Shown: positions 1-11,352 of the stretch, piece after piece
How the letters are laid out: each line of letters starts with the position of its first letter
How positions within the stretch are numbered: the stretch's first letter is position 1
Origin: Trichomonas vaginalis G3
Taxonomy: Eukaryota; Parabasalia; Trichomonadida; Trichomonadidae
Assembly: GCF_026262505.1 (NCBI RefSeq)
Contig: NC_067207.1
Location: 23,156,082-23,220,081, forward strand
Direction of reading: 5' to 3'
DNA: 64,000 nt
Translations under genes and position numbers: made by a program
Notes under the pieces: generated by a model
What the model was told of the DNA's origin: nothing
The model's input: only the letters and a program-made list of their open reading frames with translations
Database searches by the model: none

Positions 1-771
1 AGCCAGATCATCTAGGTATGTAAATACTTTAAATGGTTCTTTCAATAAAAACTTGGTATTTTCGTTGATTTCTTTTGGAAGGATTTTATCATTAATGATG
101 CAAATAACTTCATTATGGTCGATAATTTGTCTGTAATTAGGATGTTTTGATTCTGTTTCTAAAGGGATATGTCGACATTTAATAATTCTTGTTAAATTGC
201 AATCCCAGATTTCTAAAGTGTTAGTAAGATCTTCTACAAATCGCAATGCAATATACTCTTCTTTGAAAAATTCTTCCAATCCCTGTGTATCAATTTCTTC
301 GTATTGCGATGTAAGAAAAGAATGTATTTCTTCTATTTCTTCTTGATTGTCATCTATGCTGTGTGAAGGATGTGAAGATACGTCTGATATTGGTTCAATA
401 TCAGAATCTTCAGGTCCTTTATGATTCTGACTTATATCTTCAGAGTCTATAGATTCATCAATCTCAGATTCATCTTGTTGTACCATTTTCGGTGGTGGTG
501 GTGTTTTTAATAATGAATTAATTGCTGGTTTTAAAACAACAACTTGTGGTCTGGGTTCTTCAATTTCTGAATCAATTGTTTCCGGATTGTTTTCTATTTC
601 CTCATCTGAGGTAGAATTAATTGAAGATTGCGAATGAGGTTTTTGTGCAGAAGGAAATCCATTTTCATTTTCAGAATCTTCAATAGGATCTTCCTCTTCT
701 TGTGATTTATTCATCCGCAGATCATAATAATGAATTTGAGTGCGAGATAATGACTTTGGTGAAGCACTCAT
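1..771 (-). CDS. Unknown acidic protein, N-terminal part only (cut by window edge)
   Basis: On the minus strand an ATG at 771 opens a frame that stays open for 257 codons to position 1, so the C-terminus lies outside the window. The first ~150 residues are rich in Ser, Glu and Asp with a short Pro run (TPPPPKM) and look disordered. From about residue 150 (IEEIHSFLTSQYEEI) the sequence becomes a mixed helical/strand, possibly folded region. I recognise no domain. The start is supported by the uninterrupted frame and by AAAAAGTGACA placed directly before the ATG, a motif also seen just before the gene starting at 14493. The nearest neighbour is the divergent cyclase at 4001, more than 3 kb away. 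Function unknown. It is probably a real gene because of its length and its codon use, which is unlike the surrounding AT-rich DNA. Confidence 0.7.
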   Translation of the reverse strand, partial: MSASPKSLSRTQIHYYDLRMNKSQEEEDPIEDSENENGFPSAQKPHSQSSINSTSDEEIENNPETIDSEIEEPRPQVVVLKPAINSLLKTPPPPKMVQQDESEIDESIDSEDISQNHKGPEDSDIEPISDVSSHPSHSIDDNQEEIEEIHSFLTSQYEEIDTQGLEEFFKEEYIALRFVEDLTNTLEIWDCNLTRIIKCRHIPLETESKHPNYRQIIDHNEVICIINDKILPKEINENTKFLLKEPFKVFTYLDDLA

Positions 772-3700
772 TGTCACTTTTTGTAAATTTAAACAAAATC
801 TTTGGGGCTATTCTTACTTTAGGATCAACAGGTCAAACTGAAAGTGTATCAGAATTCATTTAAATCTTTACGTACAAATGATTTTGGACTCTTTGTTAGG
901 ATAACCCGAACATATTTAAAAATTGCTGTTAGGACTATTAGAATACAGCCTAAATTCTAGTCGAAAAAATGAAGAAGTTTGTTGCCTATATCAAACACAA
1001 GTATGAAAAACGATATTAAGAGTTATAAGAAACTTTTAAGCTTATGCAATCCAACATTATACAATTTTACCGAAAAATTCGACCAAACAGTTTACTGTTG
1101 TCTCAAGTGCAGTATCATTTCAATATTTGAAACTCAAAAAAAAATAAAAAATTAAGTCAGAGAGATACGGATTTCGTTGCATATTACTCATGCTTGGATT
1201 AAGCATAATACTAGCAGATATGAAGATTCTAACAATTATTTTTCTGTATCTTTCATATTCGATACAAATTTTTACAAAGCGCATTATCAAGCGAAATTTC
1301 ATCATACAGAATGTATGTTAGTGAAATTAGATAGAAGTTTTGCCTGATTATACTAATAATCGAGAAGTATATTGTCCATATTGGAAATTATTTTAATTGT
1401 TGCTTTAAGAATAAATCATTGCCTAATGTAATATTTAAAATCATGATCTCTTTGATCTGCTAGTGAAATTTAAAATTATTGGAAAATTTGGAATTTGGTA
1501 ATGAACATATGGACGAAAAATAATTCAACACTGGATATTGTTAGAATTTTTCAAAATAAAATATGCATTTCTTTATAGATTTCATAATGTTGAAGTTATT
1601 TTCAAATATTAACATAAAAACTCATAATGAAAATATAAATATGGATAATATATATTCAAGTACTCGATTTCAGACTTCAATAAGTACACGTTTTCTTGAT
1701 AAAAAGTTTATTTAACTTTCCAAACCGTCAAAAAAATTTTGAAAATTGAAAAATTATCTTGAATCTCTAAGAAAATTATTTCAAAATCAATAAAAGCAAA
1801 AAATTTTGGAATATTTGATGAGTTGGAAATAGTCCAAAACAGGGGTTTCATTATGAAAATTCATGTATTATGGGTGATATTTATGTATTCATTAGAGAAA
1901 AGAATACAAAGAGCAAAATGAAACATCTTCACTCATGACAATCAAAATTCATTAGAGAAAAATGCATGAAATTATAATTTATTCAAAAAAGGATACATTT
2001 TATTTTTTAGTAAACGATTTATTTTTCAACTATAAAGTAAATCGCTAGTCTATCTCTTAGTTAATAAATTTCTAACATGAGCAACATTTAATTCGAGAAG
2101 AAACTTTGATAGGGAAATACATTTAATAAATACTTCTTTGTATGCTGTATCACTTAAGTTGACTTAGAAAAGTAATGTATTTTCCAATCAGTGTGAATCT
2201 GCATTAAATTCATTTATTGAAGAGAAAAAATAATAAAGATAATTAAAAGAGAATGATCAAAGATATACATAGGATAGTAAGTGCAAGTTAGTACGAAACA
2301 TTTACGATTAAGATTTTTGATTCTTTTCATCAACTTTTGAAATGATAATACTAATTTCCTCGGCCGAAAACAATGACAATACTAATGTTCTCGGATTCCA
2401 TATTTATTCGTGCATGAAGTCACTTCTATCGTAGAAGTAGATTTATTGTTCTAATCGAGATACAATAAAGTTAAGGTGAAATAAAAAAATGGTTTACATG
2501 TCAAATTTCAAAAAGAAATAGTTATTGTGAAGTCATTTGCGTATTAGGCTGGTATTGATTCATTTAAAATCATCAGATTAGCATCAACTGTGTACATAAA
2601 TTAATATCCATTCAATAAGGCTGTATTTAATCAGTGTTAGAACTTGGCTTCATTATTTATTGCTTATAAATGAAATATTCTAGATTCCAAATCGATATTA
2701 TACTAATGTGTCCAAGGTTTCCACATAATTTCATATCTAATTTTGCATACAGTCAGAGATTAAAATGAAAACGGCTTTCACATCAAACGCGTTCAGAATT
2801 TATATTAGCACAATAATCTACAGTTCATGGAAATCATTATTTTCCATATATTTACCTCCCAAACACCTTCCCTTGTTTTTACTGAAATTTCTAAGGATAA
2901 TTATTTATTCCTTTATAAATATCGATGAACTGTATACTTACCTAACATATAAAATATCAAATAAAATATGATTTTACACGGTAAGATTGTTTTGAGATGC
3001 TATCGAATACACAAATTAAACTATAAATAAACTTACATTAGCATGTGCTTTTATAATAACACATAAAATTTTGATGAGTGTACAATACGAATTATTGAAA
3101 TATAAAATTTGATGCTCTTTGCGTAAGAACCAATCATTCTTGGTAAAATCATTGTCGAAGAGCATTTCCTACTTAAGTTTTTTATGTGTTGAAATTCAAT
3201 TTTGTTGGAATGACCACAAGTTCAAATTTTGGTTAAAAATGAGAAAACATTCGAGCCCTGAGAGACAAAAAATTATCCCAATTTACAATCGCTATTGTTT
3301 ACAAATAAATTTTTTGGAATTGAATGAAATTTTTAACGGACAATATGAGAGAAATTACAACTCATGAAATACACATATAATATAAACATATTTGCATTGA
3401 ATTATATTTTTGAGAAGATATTAAATAGTATCATTAAAATTTAAAATTTGGAATCGACACATGATTCACAAGTTAAAATTAATTTGAAAGGCAAATATGC
3501 AAAATTCTTAGAAAATTGAGTGAAATTTTTAGAGTGAAAATTAGAAAACATCCCAAATATAGTTAACAATCATTTCCAACCAGATAAATCTAAAAAATTT
3601 TCTCATAAAAACGTTACATAATCTTTTGAAATAAAAACGTTTTTTTAGCACAATGAATTTTTTGTATAGTTCTAATTTACGAACTAACGAATATGTATTT

Positions 3701-4000
3701 ACTCTTTAAATTATCATTAAAATGAGATTTAACTTTTAAGAGGAACGATTTTTATATTCAAAGCCTATCGATCGAATATTTTTTACTTGAATAATGATTC
3801 TGATACTATTATCTTTAATTTTAAAAACCCTATGACAGTTCGTAATTTCTTATTTTATATTTATAAATGAACACATATGAACACAACAGCATATATCCCG
3901 AAGATCAATAAAAAAATATGCATTCAAAAGTAGAGTAATTTATGAATTCTGAAAGACTCCTAAAAAAAAATCGAAAAACGGTTTCAAAAATTATATTGAA
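772..4000. other. 3.2-kb AT-rich intergenic region
   Basis: This stretch lies between two divergent genes. Only short ORFs (under about 80 codons) with no recognisable composition occur. I see homopolymer A/T runs and one short imperfect direct repeat near 2341-2395 (AATGACAATACTAATGTTCTCGG and a diverged copy just upstream of it). No RNA gene, transposon terminus or conserved coding segment could be supported. It presumably contains the cyclase promoter. Confidence 0.6.
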
Positions 4001-7000
4001 ATGAGTCAAGCCCAAAGCAACCAAACACGTAGTTCTTCGGCTCATTTCTCAAATTCATCTCAGTCTGCTAAGTACGGAGGCTTAATTCAGAGACCTCTTA
4101 CTAAGCGTCTGAAAACCGCATTTTTCCATTATATCGCTTTCTTTGACAATTATCCCATTACAAATTCGGCATTTCACACAATAATCACTATATTAAGATT
4201 ATTGCAATTCATCGGCCCTACTTTTATGCCACAATCAAAATTATTATGGGGTAAGGAAAACGCTATCAAGACAACACTTTCAGTTTTCCAGTGCACATTC
4301 TGGTACACAACATCTGGAATCAATATCTACTCTATTGGTTTCCCAATTCTTTTAGCATTTACTATTTTTGAAATTTTATATCTTTTCACGTTCGCAGGTT
4401 TGGCTTGGCACTACGAGCAAACTGCTAAGACAAACAAGTACATTGCATACGTAATGAACGGCTTAGGCTTATCCGTTTTCTTCCTGATTCAGCCCTTCTT
4501 AGAACACGTTGCAGTTGCATGCTGCACATTAATGGGCAACAAAAATAAGTCTATCAGTGTCCCGATCATTGTTATTACATGCATTGCTGAAATAACAATT
4601 CTCATCATGCTTGTTTTCTTATCAACATTCTTCATCCGCTCATTGAACTTCCACCCGATTTCTTTCCTCTCACTTGAAGAATATCCACAGAAGATGATGA
4701 TGATCTATACTTTGATCGTTACAATTATTTTATCTTGCGTCGTATACTTGAATCGCTTAGCACAAATAATCGGCCTTTGCTTATGCATGGTTGTCTACGG
4801 ACTTTCAATTTCCGTAATTTTCTTCAAGGGTACATTTGTTGATATCAACACACAGAAGTTTGTTCTCGCACTCTCTTTCTGGGGTATCTTCAACTGCATC
4901 ACAAACGTCATCTTCCTCGCTATCAACAAGACAGCTGGCCAAGTTGGACTCGCAATATTAGTTCTTTTGTGCGCACTTTCTTACATCATTTCCCTTTTCA
5001 TTGTACAGAGAAAGATCACATCTCACATGGCCTTGCTCGACCAGTTCGAAATGGACCACGAAGTAGGAATATTCAAGAGACCATCGAAGTTAGTTAACGT
5101 TGCATTAACTGGCTTCCTCTATGTCCATCCAACATGCATTGACTTCTCCATTTTCAAGAGCGCTTGCGTCGAATGGGCAAACGATGGTGAATTATGGTTC
5201 GTATTTGCCAAGTTCTGCGCTATTTACACAGAGAATACTCAGCTTTTGAGTATCATTTCACAGTCAATCCAAATGAACCACATTAAGTCGCAGCTTGCCA
5301 AGTTTGCTGTATCTCAGATTTCCGCCATCCAAAAGACCCGTGAAGTGAACCTTACACCAGATCTCAAGCAGAAGATCGAGAAGATCTCCAAGCTCATGAA
5401 CCACTCCAAGCGTAAAATGCGTAATGTCTGGGATCTCATTCTCCAAGGCGACACGAAGGATCTCGAGACCAACATCAAATCCGTATACGTTTCCGTTGGA
5501 AATCTTCAGAAGGAACTCGACCAACTCCTCATGAAGTTCCCTAATAACAGATTTGTTGCTCGTCTCTACGCCCGTTACATGAATGAGATCATTGCTGATC
5601 CAGCCGGATTCAAGCAGTGGCACGACAACACACAACTCCTTCAGCGTGGTATCAATGTCGTTCCAGATAACGTCCACGAACTTGGTTTAGCTGTTTTCGA
5701 GAACATTCCAAACAAGACAGTTACAGATCTTGTTACAACCAAGACAATGCTCGAAACAGATATGTCCATTGAAGATTTCGCCGATGAAGATACGAAAGGA
5801 GGCACAAAGACACTTATGTCAGATCTCATTGATTCACATCATGTCAAAGGTATCCAACTTCTTAAGAAATTGATCATTGTCTCCACGATTGTTTTCATTT
5901 TCATTCCAACGATTTGTATCATTGCTTGCTACAAATACACCAACACAAAGATTGTCAGACCACTCGATTACCTCTATGGTATGGCATATCTTAGACAACT
6001 CAATTTCATGCTTGCATCCATTTCCGTCAAGAACATCATTGTTAATCTTAAGAATGCTAATAATCAACCAATATCTGATGATCCATACATTAAAGACATC
6101 AGTTACAAATCATTCGGTGGAACACATAATTACACACTTATTCTCAGATATTTACTTAAAGAAGTTAATGAAGTTTCCACTTATTTGGATTCATTTAGAA
6201 AGGCAACAGATCTCAGTGATAACATGAAGAAAGCAAAGAACATTATCTTCAGTGATACAATTCCATTCTATTACTTCTATTCTATTACAAATTACACATA
6301 TAAATTACAATCTGCTGAAAAGATTGTTTCATCAGTTGCTAACCAACTTTCTAAAATTACTGATGATTCATATGTTGTAACAAACTCATCAATTAGTTCC
6401 ACAGATCTTTTGATTGGCTGGAACAACTATGTTGAACCAGGTGATTACATTTCTCAAGCTCTTAAATATGTATTCCTTCATCTTTCATCAATAACAACAA
6501 AGTATCGTGATATGTTCCTTTACATCATGATTGGTTATATCTGTCTTGTTGTTATTGCTATTTCTGCTTGCATGTTCTATGGTTTGCATGTTCTCAAGAA
6601 GAACAAAATTCAGTTGTTCAGAGTATTCACTTATCTTCCAAAGACAGTTATTTCTAATGTTTCCGCATCATTCTATTCCATCAAGAACAACAAAGATAAG
6701 ACAACAACGAATACAAACACATCATCATCAAATGAAAACGCTTCTTCAAAGCCAGAAGAAGCAATGCTCAAAGTATTCACATCTATCGGTGAATCATCAT
6801 ATGGCGTTGATACTTCCTACATCTTCTTAGTTTTCGTTGCTGCTTTGATTGTTTTCGGATGCCTTGCTGGTTACTACGGATGCGTCATGTACAGAACACT
6901 TTGCTATGAGATGAGAATTTCATCACCACACATCAACTACTTACTTGGTGCTTCATCATACATGCATGGTATGTTTGCAACACTCATGAAAGTTGCTATT

Positions 7001-8623
7001 TACCAGGTCGGCCTCCATGATGTCATAAACGACACAGAAGCACAACTTACTTTGGTTATAAAGATGATTAACACTATGAATAACTATTACCACTTGGCGA
7101 GATTCGGCGGCGAAGGCGATCTCGATCATCCTTATGTTGGTATGGCTAAAGGCATTGATGAATCCTCAAAGCAGACCACATGCAAACAGACAAAGAACAT
7201 CACTAATGATTTCACAGATATCATTACTTGCTTCGATTCTGATCAACAAGTATATCTATTACTTGCTTTGATTAAAATTACCGAAGTAAGAAAGAACATT
7301 CCAATTGGTGGCGACTTGAGCTCCATTTGGAACTTAGGTCCAATTGTTTTGTACGAAACATTGTTCTATCCAATGGCAAACTCAATTGTCGCAACAATCA
7401 AAGAGGATACAGGAAAGGCATTCACAAATTTACTCACAAAGTTAATCATCTTCTTAGTTTTGGTTGTCATTGCTTTGGTTATCATTATCATCCAGATCAA
7501 CTCGATGGAGAAACCATTGATTTTCGCATTGAAGCAACTCCTTCATTGCCCAGAAGATGTTTGCCTTAAGATCCCTAAGATCATGTCATTACTTGCTGGT
7601 GATTACTCCAATGATAATGATGATTCCGCTGATAGAGATGAAGAGTTCTTCTCTCATGTCGTCAACAAACTTACAGATATGATTTGTGTCTCATCAATTT
7701 CTGAAGGCACAATTATTTCTGTCAACAAATCATTCGAGACAGCATTCGGCATCACTGACTCATCAACACTCATTGGAACACAGTTACATGACTTCTTCAA
7801 TGACACAAGATTCACTGGTGGCATTGACCAGCTCTTCTCTAAGTCACAGGCCAAGGTTCAGTACAAACAAGGTGATCAGACAATCCATCTCTTGTTCACT
7901 TCTGTCAACATCGGTGGTGAAACAATCATCGAAGGCCGTGATATCTCAATGCAGGTCAGACACGAAACATTGATCAGTGATGAGAAGAAGAGATCAGATA
8001 TCATGCTCGCTTCCATCCTTCCAGCTTCTTTGGTTCCTCGTGTACAGGCTGGAGAAAGCAACATCTCATTCGCTGTCAAATCTGTCACAGTTTCATTCAT
8101 TGATATTGTTTCATTCACTCCATGGTGCGGTTCCCATGAAGCACAGTATGTCATGAAGATGCTCAACCTCATCTTCAAGGAGTTTGACTCTCTTGTCAAC
8201 TCCCTTCCAACAATGACAAGATGCAAATGCATCGGTGACTGCTACATGTCTGCTGGTGGTATTTTCGATGAAGTCAACCAACCATCAGTTCACGCAAGAG
8301 AAGTCGTCGAATTCGGCAGACAAGCAATCAAGAAGATCTTGGAAATCGACCAGCAACATAACGAGAAGCTCCAGATCAGAGTCGGTGTAAACACTGGTGG
8401 CCCAATTGTCGCTGGTATCTTAGGTACAGATAAGCCAACATTCGAAATCCTTGGTCCAGCTATCAACATGGCTCAACAAATGGAGCACAATGGTGTACCA
8501 ATGAACGTGCACTTGTCAAGAGCTGTTTACGAACTTATCTACGGTGATAAGTTCGAGATCAAGGAACGTGGTGAGATAGAAACCAACCACGGTAAGGTGT
8601 TTACTTATCTTGTTTCCCCATGA
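4001..8623 (+). CDS. Receptor-like class III adenylyl cyclase, multi-membrane, PAS plus cyclase domain
   Basis: A 1,540-residue membrane protein predicted to make cAMP from ATP. In order it has about eight to ten hydrophobic segments in residues ~40-330; a soluble helical region to ~610; a membrane segment near 620-645; an exported-looking loop; further membrane segments near 845, 940 and 1145; a PAS-like sensor region (~1220-1320); and a class III catalytic domain (~1360-1540). Visible catalytic features are the two metal-binding Asp in FIDIVSFT (~1366) and CIGDCYM (~1410), and a Lys three residues before the second Asp (KCIGD), which favours adenine over guanine. The usual purine Asp is Glu (FEILGP), and the transition-state Arg of NxAxR is Gln (INMAQQME). 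This size and layout match the large cyclase family of trichomonads. The start is the first ATG of the frame. Ends in TGA. Activity probably needs dimers, and the missing Arg is a caution. Confidence 0.9.
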   Translation: MSQAQSNQTRSSSAHFSNSSQSAKYGGLIQRPLTKRLKTAFFHYIAFFDNYPITNSAFHTIITILRLLQFIGPTFMPQSKLLWGKENAIKTTLSVFQCTFWYTTSGINIYSIGFPILLAFTIFEILYLFTFAGLAWHYEQTAKTNKYIAYVMNGLGLSVFFLIQPFLEHVAVACCTLMGNKNKSISVPIIVITCIAEITILIMLVFLSTFFIRSLNFHPISFLSLEEYPQKMMMIYTLIVTIILSCVVYLNRLAQIIGLCLCMVVYGLSISVIFFKGTFVDINTQKFVLALSFWGIFNCITNVIFLAINKTAGQVGLAILVLLCALSYIISLFIVQRKITSHMALLDQFEMDHEVGIFKRPSKLVNVALTGFLYVHPTCIDFSIFKSACVEWANDGELWFVFAKFCAIYTENTQLLSIISQSIQMNHIKSQLAKFAVSQISAIQKTREVNLTPDLKQKIEKISKLMNHSKRKMRNVWDLILQGDTKDLETNIKSVYVSVGNLQKELDQLLMKFPNNRFVARLYARYMNEIIADPAGFKQWHDNTQLLQRGINVVPDNVHELGLAVFENIPNKTVTDLVTTKTMLETDMSIEDFADEDTKGGTKTLMSDLIDSHHVKGIQLLKKLIIVSTIVFIFIPTICIIACYKYTNTKIVRPLDYLYGMAYLRQLNFMLASISVKNIIVNLKNANNQPISDDPYIKDISYKSFGGTHNYTLILRYLLKEVNEVSTYLDSFRKATDLSDNMKKAKNIIFSDTIPFYYFYSITNYTYKLQSAEKIVSSVANQLSKITDDSYVVTNSSISSTDLLIGWNNYVEPGDYISQALKYVFLHLSSITTKYRDMFLYIMIGYICLVVIAISACMFYGLHVLKKNKIQLFRVFTYLPKTVISNVSASFYSIKNNKDKTTTNTNTSSSNENASSKPEEAMLKVFTSIGESSYGVDTSYIFLVFVAALIVFGCLAGYYGCVMYRTLCYEMRISSPHINYLLGASSYMHGMFATLMKVAIYQVGLHDVINDTEAQLTLVIKMINTMNNYYHLARFGGEGDLDHPYVGMAKGIDESSKQTTCKQTKNITNDFTDIITCFDSDQQVYLLLALIKITEVRKNIPIGGDLSSIWNLGPIVLYETLFYPMANSIVATIKEDTGKAFTNLLTKLIIFLVLVVIALVIIIIQINSMEKPLIFALKQLLHCPEDVCLKIPKIMSLLAGDYSNDNDDSADRDEEFFSHVVNKLTDMICVSSISEGTIISVNKSFETAFGITDSSTLIGTQLHDFFNDTRFTGGIDQLFSKSQAKVQYKQGDQTIHLLFTSVNIGGETIIEGRDISMQVRHETLISDEKKRSDIMLASILPASLVPRVQAGESNISFAVKSVTVSFIDIVSFTPWCGSHEAQYVMKMLNLIFKEFDSLVNSLPTMTRCKCIGDCYMSAGGIFDEVNQPSVHAREVVEFGRQAIKKILEIDQQHNEKLQIRVGVNTGGPIVAGILGTDKPTFEILGPAINMAQQMEHNGVPMNVHLSRAVYELIYGDKFEIKERGEIETNHGKVFTYLVSP

Positions 8624-9179
8624 AATTAATTTTATATAATCTTTTTTTTACATTTACAATTTTTGATCATTTTTCTTAAAATATATTTTATTTAAATATT
8701 CAATTCTTTTTAATCTAATTTTAAATCTATAAATTTGAAATCAATTTTTTTTTATTTTTAGAAAAATAAAATGAATATTATTGTATCATATGCATTTGCA
8801 CCATGAACACGCTCGTCGTTTAATCAGATTTAGTCCATTTACCAAATTTAGATTGATTTATCATTAGCACAGGTTTGATGAAAGCCAATTTGACAAAAGT
8901 TCTCATCATTCTGGAGTTTCATTCTAAGACGTAGACTAAAAATAGTGCCATTCATCATTATTGTCTCGATTTTGGATCTTTTTCTTTAATTCCTTTTAAC
9001 CTATGCAATTTTTATATTCACCATTGACAGAGATATTAGAATTTGTAGATTATTTGTTGATCTAACCATATTATTAATTTGTTCTCTAGTGATTTTGTAT
9101 TAACAGGCTGCGGAAAGAATGTCATGAGCAAATTGCATACGTTTTATCGAATAATGAGCAAGAATTGTTTAAAGCTTAA
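8624..9179. other. Cyclase 3' flank, no gene seen
   Basis: T-rich DNA follows the cyclase stop codon (runs of T at 8642-8650 and 8744-8753), then ordinary AT-rich sequence. No coding segment or structured element is supported. Confidence 0.5.
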
Positions 9180-9660
9180 TGGTTGAATTCTTCACTTAAA
9201 GATATGAGCTCTCAATTTTCGACCCCCAATATACGTTTATTTTAGTTTCGGCATATTAACATGAAGCAAGAGCCAAACCCTTAAAGACGTGTCCTCTAGT
9301 TTTGCCAACTCTTTCATATATTGTAACTATTTTCAGGAAAAAACGCAAATTCAAAATTAGAAATTCACATTTAATCGAGTATAGTATTAAATTACTATCT
9401 TTCGTACACGGACCAAGCAACAACTCAAGGTGCATGCTCATTACAGACAAAATCCCCTCTAGTGCACTTAAATTGGGTGAGTTAGCACCAAACAAGCCAT
9501 AAGTTAAAGATCTGAACTTGCTCCAGACAATGTATCACTTTAGTTATGAATGCACCAGAAATCCGTCCCAAACTCATACATTTCTACGCTAATCACGATA
9601 ATAAATATACTATTTTGTACTTTTTACAATAAATCTCTCTTTGTTACACTAAAAAATCAA
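9180..9660 (+). repeat. Diverged dispersed repeat, copy A (inverted partner at 31385-31870)
   Basis: This segment aligns by eye with the reverse complement of 31385-31870. Matching blocks include GAATTCTTC, CTCTCAATTTTCG, AAAGACGTGTCCTCTA, TACACGGA, CGTCCCAAACTC and GATAATAAATATACTATTTTG, in the same order and spacing over about 480 bp. Between the blocks the two copies differ a lot, so they are old. No intact reading frame is shared, although one frame around SSQF (copy A 9208-9222) is similar in both. It may be the remains of a mobile element or a gene fragment. The type is unknown. Confidence 0.7.
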
Positions 9661-9858
9661 TGTGCATTTCGTTGCACCAGTTTTGAATCTTGTTAAATAA
9701 TGATTTTTGTTACTTTCATGATACAGTCCCATTTAGTAAACGGATTATTTACAAAATAAAAATAAAAAATATATTTTTTATTTACGATTTTTTATATTTG
9801 GATTTTTAAGGCATAATTTAGAAAATATTAATAATTTAATCGATTTGATATTAAGAAT

Positions 9859-10692
9859 GTTGTAAACAGAAATTCATCAAAAGTGACACCTCAGAAAAGC
9901 TAAAATATTGAATTTTTGGAACTTTTGATAGAGCACGTTTTCAAATATTAATTAAAGTCAATGTATATTTTGTAAAGATTCTTTTTAATAAAAAAATAAA
10001 ATTTTGAAGAAGAACACAAAATCTTCTGAAAAATAATATCACATAAACTCATATTATTTTCTAATATATAACTATTTTATATAAAAATCAAATTCAATGA
10101 TCTTAAAAGCGAAGGATAAACCTCAAAATTTACGAATATAATGAGTGGGAATATAATGCTTATCTATCATAAAACCATATGAAATATTAATTTTTGCTTT
10201 ACGCTAATTTTTGACGAATTAGCAAAAAATGTTAAATGTTAACACTCAGTCCATTTGAATATGAAAATAAAATTGACTTTGATTAAATGTTTTTATTTAT
10301 CATGCAATTCTTCTTGCTAATTGTCTCAAAAATTAGGCGTAAAGCAAAAATTAATATTTCATATGGTTTTATGATAGATAAGCATTATATTCCCACTCAT
10401 TATATTCGTAAATTTTGAGGTTTATCCTTCGCTTTTAAGATCATTGAATTTGATTTTTATATAAAATAGTTATATATTAGAAAATAATATGAGTTTATGT
10501 GATATTATTTTTCAGAAGATTTCATTCTATATGCCTATGAAAAGTACTCTCAAAACTAACTTTTTCCTAATTATAATTAAATCTAGAATATTGTATTATG
10601 CTTAGTATTATTTCATTTTTCTCATTCAATTTAGAATTTACAAATGTCAAAAAATTGAGAGCTGTCACTTTTGATGAATTTCTGTTTACAAC
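9859..10692. mobile_element. Foldback / MITE-like element
   Basis: The ends are a perfect 30-bp inverted repeat (9859-9888 and 10663-10692) starting GTTGTAAACAGAAATTCATC. Nested inside is a second, much longer and near-perfect inverted repeat: 10018-10223 against 10316-10522, about 206 bp per arm, around a 92-bp loop. The DNA between outer and inner repeats (129 and 140 bp) does not match itself. There is no ORF of useful size, so the element would be non-autonomous. I could not see a clean target duplication outside the 30-bp ends. The nested design could be one element inserted into another or a single foldback transposon. Confidence 0.75.
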
Positions 10693-10875
10693 AAGAAAGA
10701 CATTTAAAATTCATAAAAGATCCAAATAATTTCATATCCAAAGTTATTAATATTTGAAGATTTGAGGAAAGAAAAGGAGAAATATTGCATATGAAATGTT
10801 TTCAAAAAATACATCAGAAATTGTAAAAGAATTTTAATAATTAATAAGAGTTGGATGGGTTAAAATTTGTGATGA

Positions 10876-11031
10876 AACCACCAGATGCTAACTCACGCCA
10901 CACGTACACCGAAGCATTCTATCACGCAACCACCCGATGCTAACTCACGCCACACATACACAGAAGCATTCTATCACGCAACCACCCGATGCTAACTCAC
11001 GCCACACATACACAGAAGCATTCTATCACGC
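10876..11031. repeat. 52-bp tandem repeat, three copies
   Basis: Three successive 52-bp units begin at 10876, 10928 and 10980. Each starts with AACCACC and continues with GATGCTAACTCACGCCACAC. Copies two and three are identical; the first has four or five substitutions. The block runs straight into the 53-bp units that follow, and both types share the AACCACCC start, as if one repeat family replaced the other in phase. GC content is clearly higher than in the surrounding DNA. Confidence 0.9.
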
Positions 11032-11200
11032 AACCACCCAATTTGACATTAATTTTTATTAATCTTATTTTCATTACTATATACAACCAACCAATTTGAC
11101 ATTAATTTTTATTAATATATTTTTCATTACTATATGCAACCACCCAATTTGACATTAATATTCATAAATATATTTATCAAACTTATATGCACCCAACGAA
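11032..11200 (+). repeat. 53-bp tandem repeat, left terminal block of putative MULE element
   Basis: Units start at 11032, 11085, 11138 and (partial) about 11191, each with AACCACCCAATTTGACATT or a close variant, followed by AT-rich DNA and CATTACTATATGC. The same unit occurs in reverse complement at 15269-15400. The two blocks lie on either side of the transposase-like gene 11353-14493, so they can be read as (sub)terminal inverted repeats of one element. Confidence 0.75.
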
Positions 11201-11352
11201 TTTTCAAATTCCTATCAACCACTTCTTTATTTTTATATTTTACAATTCTTTTATATACAAATTCAATAAAAAGTTTTTATTCACTCATCATCTCTACTTC
11301 TTTATTATCTTCAATCTCATTCTAGTAGCTCTCGCATCTTTTACTTCCTTCA

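Noticed and set aside
2765-3367. Two ORFs of 68 and 82 codons upstream of the cyclase
   Set aside because: Composition is that of random AT-rich DNA; one has no ATG at its start and neither resembles a protein domain.
5264-8232. Several antisense or out-of-frame ORFs within the cyclase
   Set aside because: Shadows of a long, clearly conserved coding frame.
9256-9502. Overlapping 66- and 79-codon ORFs
   Set aside because: They lie in the dispersed repeat, and the frames are not kept in the second copy.
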